Positions 37,262-48,830 of a DNA stretch of 64,000 nt are shown here, piece by piece. Below the pieces are notes generated by a model. It had not been told where the DNA came from, did not search any database, and saw only the letters and a list, made by a program, of their open reading frames with translations. Positions within the stretch are counted from its first letter, which is position 1. Every line of letters starts with the position of its first letter. This DNA comes from Vesta saturnalis. Taxonomy: Eukaryota > Arthropoda > Insecta > Coleoptera > Lampyridae. Location of the stretch: positions 503,501 to 567,500 of the forward strand of contig JARFJB010001172.1 in the NCBI GenBank assembly GCA_036346205.1. Reading direction: 5' to 3'. Position numbers and translations under genes: made by a program.

Positions 37262-37334
37262 ACCTTGATGGCGCAGTTGGTTAGCGCGGTACCCTAGCAA
37301 AGTACAGGTCGTAGGTTCAAATCCTTCTCGAGGT
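37262..37334 (+). tRNA. tRNA-like sequence, anticodon AGC (copy 1)
   Basis: A 73-nt cloverleaf: acceptor ACCTTGA/TCGAGGT (7 bp, one T-G wobble), D stem GCGC/GCGC, anticodon loop CTAGCAA giving AGC (Ala). The A box TGGCGCAGTTGG and B box GGTTCAAATCC fit consensus. One mismatch each in the anticodon and T stems. TTTTT follows at 37339. It lacks the G3-U70 pair expected of tRNA-Ala, so a tRNA-derived SINE head or tRNA pseudogene is likely. Confidence 0.6.
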
Positions 37335-37587
37335 AAACTTTTTATTTATGTATTTAATAAAATTAATAATAATTTTTAATTACATGTTTACCTTTGAACT
37401 TATTCGTTCATAACAAAAACTTATAATAATTTAATATTAGTCAAGTTGCTTTGGTATGTGTGAATCCTTGCGATATTGCAGGCTCAAATTCCATTAATAT
37501 AAGTAATTTGATTGTAATCTCATTATATTTACAATTTACATCAGTTCTACATACATAGAGACAAAATTTACATCGATTGGGTCTTGA

Positions 37588-37660
37588 ACCTTGATGGCGC
37601 AGTTGGTTAGCGTGGTACTCTAGCAAAGTACAGATCGTAGGTTCACATCCTACTCGAGGT
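37588..37660 (+). tRNA. tRNA-like sequence, anticodon AGC (copy 2)
   Basis: Same fold as copy 1, with perfect anticodon (GTACT/AGTAC) and T (GTAGG/CCTAC) stems. The D stem has one G-T wobble (GCGT side). The B box is GGTTCACATCC, one base off consensus. TTTTT follows. Confidence 0.6.
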
Positions 37661-37913
37661 AAACTTTTTATTTATGTATTTAATAAAATTAATAATAATT
37701 TTTAATTACATGTTTACCTTTGAACTTATTCGTTCATAACAAAAACTTATAATAATTTAATATTAGTCAAGTTGCTTTGGTATGTGTGAATCCTTGCGAT
37801 ATTGCAGGCTCAAATTCCATTAATATAAGTAATTTGATTGTAATCTCATTATATTTACAATTTACATCAGTTCTACATACATAGAGACAAAATTTACATC
37901 GATTGGGGCTTGA

Positions 37914-37986
37914 ACCTTGATGGCGCAGTTGGTTAGCGCGGTACTCTAGCAAAGTACAGGTCGTAGGTTCACATCCTACTCGAGGT
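37914..37986 (+). tRNA. tRNA-like sequence, anticodon AGC (copy 3)
   Basis: As copy 2 but with a fully paired D stem. This copy has all four stems intact. The B box is GGTTCACATCC. TTTTT follows. No G3-U70 pair. Confidence 0.6.
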
Positions 37987-38805
37987 AAACTTTTTATTTA
38001 TGTATTTAATAAAATTAATAATAATTTTTAATTACATATTTACCTTTGAACTTACCCGTTCATAACAAAAACGTATAATAATTTTTTCTAATTCGTCAGA
38101 TTTTAGAAATGGCCAAAGTAAAACGAATACCACGAATACTATTATTGTCAACAATGCTTTATTGCCTACTTAGATCTAATTGCATGTTTTTTCTTTAACT
38201 ACTGTATTATCTCCCAAATCATTACAGCGATTTTCAATGAAATTATAAATTAATTATGTATGCTCTTTAAGGTGATTCCTGCCAAAATAGAATTAAATAA
38301 TAAATGTGATAAAAAAATTATATTTATAAATGACGGCCATTTTAATTTCAAACAAAAAACCTCATCAACGATATTTTAAAAATATTTTAACGCTACTTTC
38401 AATAAGCCCTGATAATAGCATAAATAACTGAGAAATCACATTTATTAGTTGTAGCGGTATGAGGCTGTATCATTGCGGAATAAGCAGTTTTTATTAAAAT
38501 GTAAGGATTTTTAGATATTTAGCTTTAAATATTTAAAATGGCCGCTATTTTGAAAAGGAATATTGTACAAAAATGAAATTTATATGGAATATGTAAACAA
38601 TTAAGACCAAGTGTCCTACCAAATTTCATGATTTTATCTTAAGTCGCTCTCGCGATATTAGTTTTTTATAAAAATCACATACAGACAGATAGACGGAAAA
38701 TGGAGCGAGATAGACCATATGATCATATTACATTTTCTGTTAGTTTTGACCTTTGGAATAACCTCCTTCAGTTTGGCTGCTTACTTATGGGACACCCTGT
38801 ATATA

Positions 38806-38807
<2 letters not shown>

Positions 38808-38836
<29 letters not shown>
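38808..38836. repeat. Short (TA)n tract
   Basis: TA tract just right of the element ending at 38799. Confidence 0.9.
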
Positions 38837-38840
<4 letters not shown>

Positions 38841-38867
38841 TATTTATTAAATAAGTAAAATTTCTTT

Positions 38868-38994
38868 AAAACTTGTGTAAATAAACGTAATTAATTCAAC
38901 GTTTAAGTCCTTTGTCTTTGTCAAGAATTTATTTATAATTCTTGACAAAGACAAAACGTCAATCGTTGATTATTTATAATACAAGTTTTAAAAA
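38868..38994. mobile_element. Hairpin MITE
   Basis: Arms tttaaaacttgt...tttgtctttgtcaagaattta and tttataattcttgacaaagacaaa...acaagttttaaa are nearly perfect inverted copies over about 60 bp with almost no loop. This is a small foldback element or the core of one. No target duplication is obvious. Confidence 0.7.
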
Positions 38995-39029
38995 AAATTT
39001 AATTTAAACTACTTGTGGAAATCTAAATA

Positions 39030-39031
<2 letters not shown>

Positions 39032-39088
<57 letters not shown>
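39032..39088. repeat. (TA)n microsatellite
   Basis: About 28 TA dinucleotides. Confidence 0.95.
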
Positions 39089-39091
<3 letters not shown>

Positions 39092-39634
39092 GAAAAAAAA
39101 TGTATTGTGTTGTGTTCCAAAGTTTTTTTGCAGTTGTGTGTAAGGTGTAGGTCGAAATGAGATGAAATAATAACGGGTATAAAGAGATGTCAAATCGTAT
39201 CTAATCTCCATAATAGCGCGTGTAGAAGGAGGTACAATAATTGTACAAAAATTAGGTATTGGAAACGGATCGTCATTAATGTTTGGTAACATTCGAGTTA
39301 AAATAAAGCAAATGTTATAGAATGATATGCAATTGTGTAATGTGTATTGCAGAGATGCAAGCTGTGAACACAAAAAATATTGGTTATGAACCCACACTAT
39401 ATAAAGCTGAACTTCATTCACTTATTAAATCTCGGTAAATAGAAAATGGTATGAGGTAGATGAAAAAATTAGAAGCTATAGATATGAAGTGTTACAATTA
39501 CCAGTCTATCATTGTGAATTTAAGATGGGACATCGTGAATAGTCTTTTTTTTTATTTGAACACAATTTAATATTGGCATGTGAGGTAATAACAAATTAAA
39601 TGACAAACAATGCGTTACGCGTAATTATAATATA
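39089..39634. other. Polinton interior, no assignable gene
   Basis: A minus-strand open stretch (39421 to about 39095, starting MNEVQLYIVWVHNQYFLCSQ) runs into the TA array. I recognise no domain and do not call it a gene. Confidence 0.3.
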
Positions 39635-42070
39635 CAGGGTTAGGAAAAAGTACCGGAACACTTAAATATCTACAAAATCGCGAAAGTTAGGATTACAAAA
39701 TTCGGCATTTGGGGGTTTCGGGGCGCGCGGAATTGGAAAATGATATCGGCACTGTTGCCAGATTTCCCAGTTTTGCGATACACGTAGTCGTTTTGTTATC
39801 TTAAATAGAATGCCCTATTTATTTTTATTGCAGTTAATTGGGCGTCTCAAGCTTAGTAAGATCTCAAATTTTCAAACTTTTAGATCTACTAGTTGCTGAG
39901 ATATGACGACACCGTATTTTCAGTAAAAAGTACCGGAACGCTTGAATATCTGCAAAACCGCTAAAGTTACGATTACAAAATATGGCATTTGGGGGTTCCT
40001 AGGCATGCGGAATTAGAAAATGATATCGGCACTGTTGCCAGATTTCCCAGTTTTGCGCTACGCGTAGTCGTTATGTTTTCTTAAATAGAATGCTCTATTT
40101 ATTTTTATTGCAATCAATTGGGTGTCTCAAACTTATTAAGATCTCAATACTTAGTCTTTTTGTTATCATGGAAGATCCCAAATTCTCTAAATTCTGTTTA
40201 TACTATTAGATACTAATGAGAAATATTATGGGATAGTTACTTATTTTAGAATGAGCATGCATTAAATTTATCGGAGATGCCCGAAAACATAAATACCCTA
40301 GGAATAAGTAAGCACTGCTTCAATTGTTTTCAACACTCTAGCCGTCGCCATGTTACAACAATGACAAATTAAACACATCATTGTCAGTAAAGCCGCTGAA
40401 TATTGCATCGATTACAAAATTATGATTTGATTTATGGCTTTTGTTCTATCAGAAACCCAACGTATTGATATTTTGATTTTTCGTGGATATGAAAATAAAA
40501 CAAGGACATATCAAGAAGTCTGCAACTTGTTTAATGATCGTTATCCTAATAAACCCATTAAAAAGTCTACCGTACACAGAACTTGTCGATGTTACGAGGA
40601 AACAGGGTCCATAAAATGTTTACCTAAAACCGGACGCCCAAGAACTGCTACAAGTGATGAAAATAAATTAAACGTTTTATTACAAATAGAGGAAAATCCA
40701 AAAGTAAGCACCAACCAGTTAGCTATAAATACCGAAATCTGTCAAAAATCTGTAAGGACTATTTTGAAGGAAAATAAATTAAAGCCGTACAACATCCATT
40801 ACACTCAAGAGCTTTTAGACGATGATCCTGACCGCCGCAATGAATTCCGAAATAATGATGGAAAATATCAACCAAGATCCTTATTTTGCCAAAAATTGTA
40901 TTCAGTGACGAAGCTACTTTTTGCTTAAACGGCCAAGTTAATAGGCACAATTGCCGAATTTGGTCTAGAGATAACCCCTTGGATGGAAGAACTTCATACC
41001 CAATATCCTGAGAAAGTTAACGTCTGGACGAATATTGAAACAATATTATCGAACCTTTTTCGTAGAAGGTACATTAACAGGGCGAAAGTATTTGGAGCTC
41101 CTTAGAAAAGTATAGTTCCTGCCATTCAACAAAATAGAAATATAGGTGAAATCTGGTACCAACATGATGGTGCTCCGTCCCATTATTCAAGAGAAGGCAT
41201 GCAATTTCTAAACAACCAATTCAGGAAGGCTGATTGGAAGACGTGGAGCATTAGAATGGCCACCTGATCCCCTGATATGACTCAATGGACTTCTTCTTGG
41301 GGTCATTTGAAGAACCGTGTCTACAGAAATCGTCCAGAAAATTTGAACGAACTCTGCAAAGAATCCGCATCGAAATTGTACTTATAACACCGGATATGTT
41401 GAACAACACATTGCGAGAATTTTATGATCGACTTAAAAACTGTCTGGCCAATAATGGAGCCCACTTTGAGCATTTAATTAAAAAAAGTGTCGTTAATTAT
41501 TAATTCTATTGTAAATTATTTAATTAAGTTATTGTTGTTTTAGTCCATTGACTTTTAATCTCCTTCTTACCTTAGCATTATTATTATTAGTTAAAGTGCA
41601 AGGAAAGTGGCCAATCACAAATAAAAAATAACCTTCATAACTCAAGTCATTTATTTCAGTAAAATAAATGGGACATTCCATTTAAGATAACAAAAGACTA
41701 TGTGTAGCGCAAGAGTGGAAATCTGGCAACAGTGCCGATATCATTTTCCAATTCCGCATGCCTAGAACCTAAATGTCGAATTTTGTAATCATAGCGGTTT
41801 TGCAGATATTTAAGCGTTTCGGTGCTTGTTACTGAAAACGCGGTGTTGTCTTATCTCGGCAACTAGTAGAGATAAAATTTTGAAAATTTGAGATCTTAAT
41901 AAGTTTGAGACGCCCAATTGATTGCAATAAAAATAAATAGGGCATTCTATTTAAGAAACAAGATGACTACGTGTAGCGCAAAATTAGAAACCTGTCAACA
42001 GTGCCGATATCATTGCCAATCCTGCACTATTTTGTAGGTATTTAAGCGTTCCGATACTTTTTCCTAACTG
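39635..42070 (+). mobile_element. Mariner-like element with tandemly duplicated TIRs
   Basis: Starts CAGGGTTAGGAAAAAGTACCGG after TATA; the right end is the inverse ...TACTTTTTCCTAACTG then TA, with the expected CCC lost. The left arm contains two direct copies of a roughly 285-bp unit (39645-39925 and 39930-40170); the right arm has two inverted copies (about 41640-41925 and 41930-42070, the outer one shortened). It encodes one transposase. Confidence 0.88.
40434..41503 (+). pseudogene. Mariner-like transposase, frameshifted
   Basis: 40434-40860 is a good N-terminal half: LSETQRIDILIFRGYENKTR, YPNKPIKKSTVHRTCRCYEE, GRPRTATSDENKLNVLLQIE and NPKVSTNQLAINTEICQKSV, a two-part helix-turn-helix. 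The catalytic half is spread over frames: FSDEATFCLNGQVNRHNCR (first Asp) near 40905, WYQHDGAPSHYSREGMQFLN (second Asp) near 41155, and LGSFEEPCLQ/GHLKNRVYRNRPENLN at 41300, with the third-Asp region broken around 41270. At least four frame breaks. Confidence 0.85.
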
Positions 42071-44565
42071 TAAAACAAAATTTCGATCGATTACGAAATT
42101 AAAATAGTGATGTTTTTGGAAAACTTTTTTACGTAACTGTATTGCGTCAACCAATCATGTGCAAACTTCCCCGAGCAGTCGACTGCTATTGATATCCGGC
42201 AACGACAAAACTCGTGGACACTGTTTCTGTTTTGTAAGGTTAGATTACTGTTTCACGTTGCATAAGTAACTGTCGAAATGGAAAATCAAACAGAACCAGA
42301 GCGAACTTGGTTTCCCGGAACTTATTCAAAATAGCGTTGCAGAGCGACAAACATTGTACATACAACCCATTATGGCAGTTGTACAAAAAGCTTGATTATT
42401 TGATAGTTTCTCTTTACTTGAGTTGTTTTCCATCGATAAATTATTCTTATAAGTTGTAATAAATACCACAGCTTGACATAAGAAATGATTTTATTAGCTG
42501 TTTCAGTTTTGAAAAATTATATGTTAATGCAAATCAAAATTTAAACATGACTGTGAATAAAAAATTTTATAAAATGTTTCATTTGCAAATGATTTTTATT
42601 GTTCTCTTTTAAAAATGATCAATTATGATTTTTTTATGGATTGAATTTATTATTAAATTTATTTGTGTTTCTTTCTCTTTAAATTTATTTAATTTAATTT
42701 ATTATTTATAAAATTGTTCAATGTTCATTGTAAAATTAATTTTAACTGTTAATTATTATCTCACTAATCATATCAATATTAGTGACTGTAACAACATACA
42801 TTTCGTCATGCTTGAAATTAAACCTTGAACTGACCCTTTGACGTTAGAAGATCATGTAAGATCCGTAAATACTTAAACACTGAAAACGTGGTAATTATGA
42901 TAATTCTGTAAAACCATGTAGGAAGTCATTTTACCTTTTTCTCATTCGATTCGTATTATCCCAAATAATATTGTGTCAAATTTCTAAACAAAACTGACTA
43001 TTTGATTACAACCTACCAAAGAATGAGTAAATTATTTTAACCTTTTCTCTCTGACGGCCATAAGAATTAATATAACTCATGTCAACTTTGACACTTAATA
43101 TTTCGTTTTAGATATAGTTCAATACTCACAAAATTTTAGAGGTATGCATAAAACGTTTAATTAAACAAATTTATTGCATTTAAAGAAATTCTGACCATTT
43201 GACGTTTCGCTACGCCCCGCCTTAATATGGACAAATGCAAAAGGGTACTACAATAAACACATTGGAAGAGATGGCTATATAAAAAGACGAAAATTTTATT
43301 TTAATGTGGAGCGAAGCATTACAGCAATGTAACCAAACTGTTTGGTTTAATTGTGTGCAGCATACAGAAAATACAATTCTGAAAGTTCCGATACGGATAC
43401 AACTAAAAATTTAGTAGTTTAAGTTTATTGTTACAACATAACAGTGTAAGTAATTGAAAAGTATGTGTTGATTTTGTAATATAATTTTTCTGTGCAGTTA
43501 ATGAAAAGATATAATTTCACTTTATTCGTTCACTTACACTATATTGATAGTTTTACTTTAGCTAGGCTTGTGTTGTGCAATATGTAAAATGTACAAACGT
43601 GATTGCGTTTTATAAACAGCACTTTATCTCTTGCATTTATTATTTTACCTAAAATATGAAAACTGACCCATTCAAATTTGAAACGCACTACTTTTTATTC
43701 TACTTACGTACACTTGCAAAAAAACACAATTTGCTGGAGCATTCAAATTTTTAAAATCGATTGGGAAGCCAGAAATGTGCAAATTTCAAACTGCAAGAAG
43801 TCAAATCATACCGAGATAATTTCGCTTCTATGAAAATGTTAATGTGCAGGCGGTCTAATTATATACCACGTTATCGCAGTTAAGCCTAAGTTATTTGTAT
43901 CATATTCGCCATGGTCAATCGTATATTAAAAGTATCAAATAATACATTTTTAGCTGTCAGCTTTAGATTGAATATAAAGCATTGAAATCGCGTTTCGTTA
44001 ACTTTAAGCACAACCGCATAGACAAGTAGTCTAATTTCATGTTTTCATTTTTAAATTCCGCTGCAATTCGTATAATTCCAATTCCCCATTAGGACTTTTT
44101 AATAATTATTCCCGTATCAGTTTTTCAAAAGTTATTAATCTATTTTTGGAGCGTTTATGAGTAGGTATAGAAAATATTGAGATAAGTATGCATTACACTT
44201 CTAATGGCATTTTCGTTTTAATGATCATAATGCTGTTCATTATTTGAAAAATTTCTTCCCTTGAGCCAATAAACATCTTCCCCAAAGCATCTTTATTTAA
44301 TTTTACATTTTCATTTATTCATCATAAAATACAATTTTGTAAAGCACCTAATTTTCATACAGAATTAGAATTGGTTGCATACATATTGCAAATTTAGTAT
44401 AAACAGGAAGTAGTTAGGTTTAGTTCAGAGAAGGATTTTTATTTGTTTTATTTATATCCATTAATGTTACTATGAAATGAAATAATCGTGTATTAAGAAA
44501 GGGTGTTGATTGGATAATACTAGATTATTTTTATAGAGGTTTGGTAACACTGTAGTGTAGAATTT
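42071..44565. other. Polinton interior, no gene recognised
   Basis: About 2.5 kb of AT-rich sequence. Short frames such as MENQTEPERTWFPGTYSK at 42278 exist, but nothing supports a gene. Residual Polinton genes or an older insertion may have decayed here. Confidence 0.4.
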
Positions 44566-45450
44566 TTAAGAGAGTATTTTTTGAAAAAAAAAGGAGATTG
44601 ATTTTTGTTTGGTCTTTTCTTCAATAAAATATATATAAATAAAGGTACTTTCACTTTCTATCTCTTCTGCTTCAGTATGAGGTTCCTCTAAGGGTTCTTC
44701 CCCATGTATGTGTGAATTTATAGTTACCACGTCATTACTGTTTTCTTTAGTTTTTCCAAGTTGGAAAAACATTTATTTTTGTAATGACCATAATCTCCAC
44801 GTGCATAACATTTTATGCCAGATTTACTCCCCTTCAAGAATATCCTCTCCTTCGACAACAAAGTTACTTCATGACTGTCCTTGTCGTATTTGTCATCTTG
44901 AAGCAATTTGGTTTTTACAAAGTCGCGTGTAATAGATTGCACAAAATTCTCGATAGCCATAACCATGGGATCATACTCTGCAGTAAGGCCACTTTGTAAA
45001 ATAACTCCCAAAACTCATCATCAACTGGATGTTGCATATCCTCTAGTTTCTGAGCCAAAGGCATAGCTTCGTTCACATATCAGTAAAATCTTCCAGTTTA
45101 ATTCTCACTAATTGCCGGATTAACCGTATCATCATAAGCCTTTAGTAAATTCTGCCAGGTTTCTTGTGCGAACATAGGATTTCGCACATAAGCACAGGGT
45201 TGTACAATTAGACATATTTTAGCCAAAGCCCTTTGATCTGCACGTTGTTTAACCTATCCCGCTCTTGTTGTATCCGCCTCTGGATAACCTTCTATGCAAA
45301 CCCATAGATGTTCATGGATAAGTGCCATTTTCATACCAAATTTCTAATTGTTGAAGTTCTCAATCCCAATGATATGCTTGAGTTGTGTTGGATAGGTTTC
45401 CTGAACCTAACGCGGCACTATCTTCAATCTGTTCGATAATTTTTACTTTC
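44566..45450 (-). pseudogene. Copia-type retrotransposon gag remnant
   Basis: The minus frame 45011-44724 reads ILQSGLTAEYDPMVMAIENF and ends in a CCHC-like knuckle KCYARGDYGHYKNKCFSN (second Cys replaced by Arg-Gly). An acidic tail EEPLEEPHTEAEEIESE lies in another frame (44772-44566). Upstream at 45040-45300, other frames give AMPLAQKLEDMQHPV and PMFAQETWQNLLKAYDD, also gag-like. Protease, integrase and RT are absent. LTRs could not be delimited. Confidence 0.65.
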
Positions 45451-45883
45451 AACGCAAATTCTTATCACTTTATACTGATATTTTCGACTTAAGCACACTG
45501 GTCCCATAATCTGTGGGAATTAAATAATAATTCTATGTCAGTTTGATAACAATTTAATTCAGAACACCGTATCAGAAACATATATAACCGTCACAACAAG
45601 AAAAGGCCGATGCCATTGTATATACATGTCGAAAAAAAAACGTAATACAAATGGTGCCACCTCGTGCTAAGATTGAACAACTAATCTACAAAATTCTTCT
45701 CACAACAGATGGCGCCTTATGTATAGAAACTGGATTAAATATATACCAACAGTGTCTAGCACGGAACGAACCACACATATCTAGTTATCCTTTTAGTGAT
45801 ATAGCAAACGCGATGATGCTCTCACAATCATTTTTAGCTAAGAGCATTAGTGCAGATCTGAATCATGCCTACTTTTCACATAG

Positions 45884-46120
45884 TTGAAGCTGATATTTGA
45901 GATTTCAGTGGCACACGGCTATTTATAGCTCAGACGTGAACAGACTAGCTACGATGCGAGAACCTTTTAGCGAAGACGCTCACCGACTATTTTTAGTGAT
46001 GATGCAAACCGCGTTTTAACGAGTACGCGCACAGGCTATTTTTAGTCTTGACGACGCGCGCACCATTTTAGTCACGATAACAACCATTTCTACTTCTGTT
46101 TCTTGTTACTTTTTACACCT
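45884..46120 (-). repeat. Polinton right terminal inverted repeat
   Basis: Reverse complement of the left TIR. It runs from gttgaagctgatatttgagatttc (inner) to tgttactttttacacct (outer end). Confidence 0.88.
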
Positions 46121-46179
46121 TTCACAATCTAATGACTTTTTGAATTAGAATCAACCTTATATTCCTATCCACTCTCATA

Positions 46180-46184
46180 CACTC

Positions 46185-46224
<40 letters not shown>

Positions 46225-46412
46225 CCACGTACGCACACACACACAAACAAACAAACAAATACACACGCGCACGCACAAAAAGCACAACACGCACGCACGC
46301 ACCCACACACACCCGCACGCGCGCACGCACACACAAAGCACACCAAGCAACGCGCGCGCACGCACACACACAAATACGCACGCACACCCACACCCGCTCA
46401 CACATACACAAC
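46180..46412. repeat. (CA/CG)n-rich microsatellite
   Basis: Imperfect AC repeats with ACGC, GCGC and ACCC variants. The Cys/Val/Arg-rich frames on the minus strand are artefacts of the repeat. Confidence 0.97.
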
Positions 46413-46639
46413 ACACAAAATCTAAAAGTTAGAGGATAATTACAAGGCAATAAATTATATTTCACATAAATCCAAAGAACGGAAATGAAAAGTTATAGCA
46501 ACCATTGATGTTAAGGATAAATAAACAAATATGAAGTGAATGCCCAAAAAGGGACAAATTGTTTATATAGAGCATTTTGTTTACTTGAGAGTAACTTTAG
46601 GTATAATGTTCTCGGACAATTGCCAATAGATATATCAAT

Positions 46640-48830
46640 ATAATGAAATTATGAAATGCGCTTATCAACGAGGATTACAAACGATTATTCTATTGTTGAA
46701 AATATTAAAAATACGGGTCCTTCTACTATATTCGACCATAACTTCATTTCTGTAGAAATTATTCTGAAATACAATAATATTAACTGTGAGTACAAATATG
46801 TAAGAGATTTCAGATTATTTAATTATGCAAATTTTCTAGAAGATTTAGAATATACGCCATTTAATAATATTCCTTATGAACCGAATATCGACAACAAACT
46901 TGTATTTAAACAATTACATGACTTCTTTATTTGACTGTCATGGCTCTTTAAAGTATATCAGAATAACAAAACATTATGTCTCATGGCTAACGTATACCCT
47001 TAAAAGAATGATGAGAACTGGGAATAAAGCTTTAATGGAATTTAAAAAAACTAATGAGAGCATGGATAAGGAATTTTATAAAAAAATTGAGAAATGTGGT
47101 GAATAAAGCAATACTGCCTTCTCAGTTTTAGTAATGTAAGTAATGCAAATCCAAATTTAGTACATTTTTACAACAATAATAACCTTCATAATAATGATCC
47201 ATTTCATATATCTTTTATGATGAGAAAGAAGTGACATTATTAAAACTTTAAAAACACCAGCATTGTAGACGTCATATGCACTGAATGTAGTTACTACCCT
47301 CCTTTCTGGAAGATGTACGTAACATCTCTGCCTAAAATTCAAACACCTGTAACATTTAACGACCAATTAGTGTTCTTCCAGCAATGTCCAAAATCTTTGA
47401 AAAAGTGATAGATAAGAAAATATATTGACATACATAGTCTAATGCCTGATTCACAACAAAGGTTTAAAAAAAAAGTATAGTTGCATAACCACCGTTAAAT
47501 GTCACAGATGATATAATAAGGAAAGTAGATGAAGGTAATTTGTCATTATTGGTATCACTTGATTAATCAAAAGCTTTCAACACAATTAATCAGACTTACT
47601 TTTAGCTAAACTTAAGTATTTAAATTTTGATAAAAGAGTTCAAACTTCACAAAAGTGATTTTTCTAATTGTTTTCAAATTGCAAAACTGCACAATAAATT
47701 TTCAAATCGGAGAGGAATATTTTCAGGTGTATTTCAGGACCACTTTGGGACTACCTTTTTTTATCATTTATTCCACATTTCTAGTTTATCTAGTTAAACA
47801 CTGCAAAGTACATCTATATGCTGATGACACACAAGTGCACTATTCTTTTAAGGCAAGTGATGTACATAACACATGAAAATTAGTAAATACGGATTTATTA
47901 AATATTTTGAACGTCACAAAAACATGGTCTACATATAAATGCCAAACAATCTAAAATACTTTTATTGGGAAGGTCTAGTAATACTAATAATGCTGAGTCG
48001 TGGGTTAATTCATTCTTCATTCGGTTTCAAAGAGCATATAAATAATTGTGGTACAAAAACTTTGTCATCTTTAAAACATGTTTACTGTGGAAAAAAATTA
48101 TTTCCATTATATATTAGAAAGCTTCTACATAGTAGATACTGTAGTTCTTAGTCACTTTAACTTTACTGATGTCATTTATCATCCTTGCATAAATTATACA
48201 ACCCAAAATCGCATTCAACAGTTACAAAACGTCTGCACTCGATTTGTAAGTGAGTTACCAAAAAGATGTCTTCCATCTTGAAAGATTATTAAGAAATTGG
48301 TTGGCTAAACATGAAGAATCGGACAATTTTCATATGATCATATTTTATCAAAGTTATAGTTTTCAAAACACCACAGCATTTGTATAAAAAATTATTTTGA
48401 CTCTGATGTACATCATCTTAACTGACGGCATAAATAATACCGCCAATCTTACAATGTTTACAAACTTTATGATAATTTACCACTTGATATTAAAATACTT
48501 CTGTTAGTTTAGTAAAACAATACATATTTAGTTATTTGTTTAATTTACAATAAATTTTGCTTTAGTTTAATTCAGAATAATTACAAAGTTGCATTTTCTC
48601 TTTTCTTTTTATTTTCACAGGTATTTAATTTATTGATTTTGTTTAACCATTGTACCATTACGGCCACTCTAGTTTTGGTTAAGTTTTTATTGCTGGTTTA
48701 GTGCAAGAACAAATTTTGCAATATGTTAGCAAATATCTGAACTACGCCATTTCGATTATTAATATTGCTAATTCATTCTTTTCTATGTATTTATTTTCTT
48801 AAATAAAGACCTATAATAATAATAATTATG
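46640..48830 (+). pseudogene. CR1/Jockey-like LINE ORF2 and 3' end, decayed
   Basis: 46656-46934 matches the end of the endonuclease and the linker (STIFDHNFISVEIILKY, FNYANFLEDLEYTPFNNIPY). Then RITKHYVSWLTYTLKRMMRT at about 46960. Reverse transcriptase pieces follow: LLVSLD-SKAFNTIN near 47545-47590 and KVHLYADDTQVHYSFKASDV at about 47805-47865, with the YADD active site intact. The C-terminal LSHFNFTDVIYHPCINYTTQ and NRIQQLQNVCTRFVSELPKR follow at 48150-48270. The element ends in a (TAA)n-like tail at about 48805-48828. Many stops. Confidence 0.75.

Larger units (their letters stand above)
37262..38080 (+). repeat. 326-bp tandem array (2.5 units)
   Basis: tRNA-like sequences start at 37262, 37588 and 37914, exactly 326 bp apart. 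Units 1 and 2 are nearly identical across the spacer, so the duplication looks recent. Each unit contains a tRNA-like head, TTTTT, an AT-rich body and the phrase acctttgaacttattcgttc. Confidence 0.95.
36748..38799. mobile_element. Non-autonomous long-TIR element carrying a tRNA-like tandem array
   Basis: Inverted arms of about 300 bp: 36748-37045 (gtgagcagccaaactgaagg...) and 38495-38799, ending ...ATGGGACACCCTG then TATA. The left terminus lacks the CAGGGTGTCCC present at the right. No transposase is encoded. The interior holds three 326-bp tandem units. Confidence 0.85.

Noticed and set aside
37262..37986. Standard functional tRNA-Ala genes
   Set aside because: The fold and AGC anticodon are present, but the acceptor stem lacks G3-U70 and the units sit in a transposon. 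They are annotated as tRNA-like only.
37262..38080. CRISPR-like array because of regular spacing
   Set aside because: The 326-bp units are nearly identical throughout with no variable spacers, in a eukaryotic context.
45651..45887. 78-residue open frame on + next to the right Polinton TIR
   Set aside because: No recognisable motif. It may be part of a Copia LTR or chance, and it overlaps the TIR edge.
46122..46465. Three overlapping Cys/Val/Arg-rich minus-strand frames
   Set aside because: They are translations of a CA/CG microsatellite in three frames with no conserved pattern.
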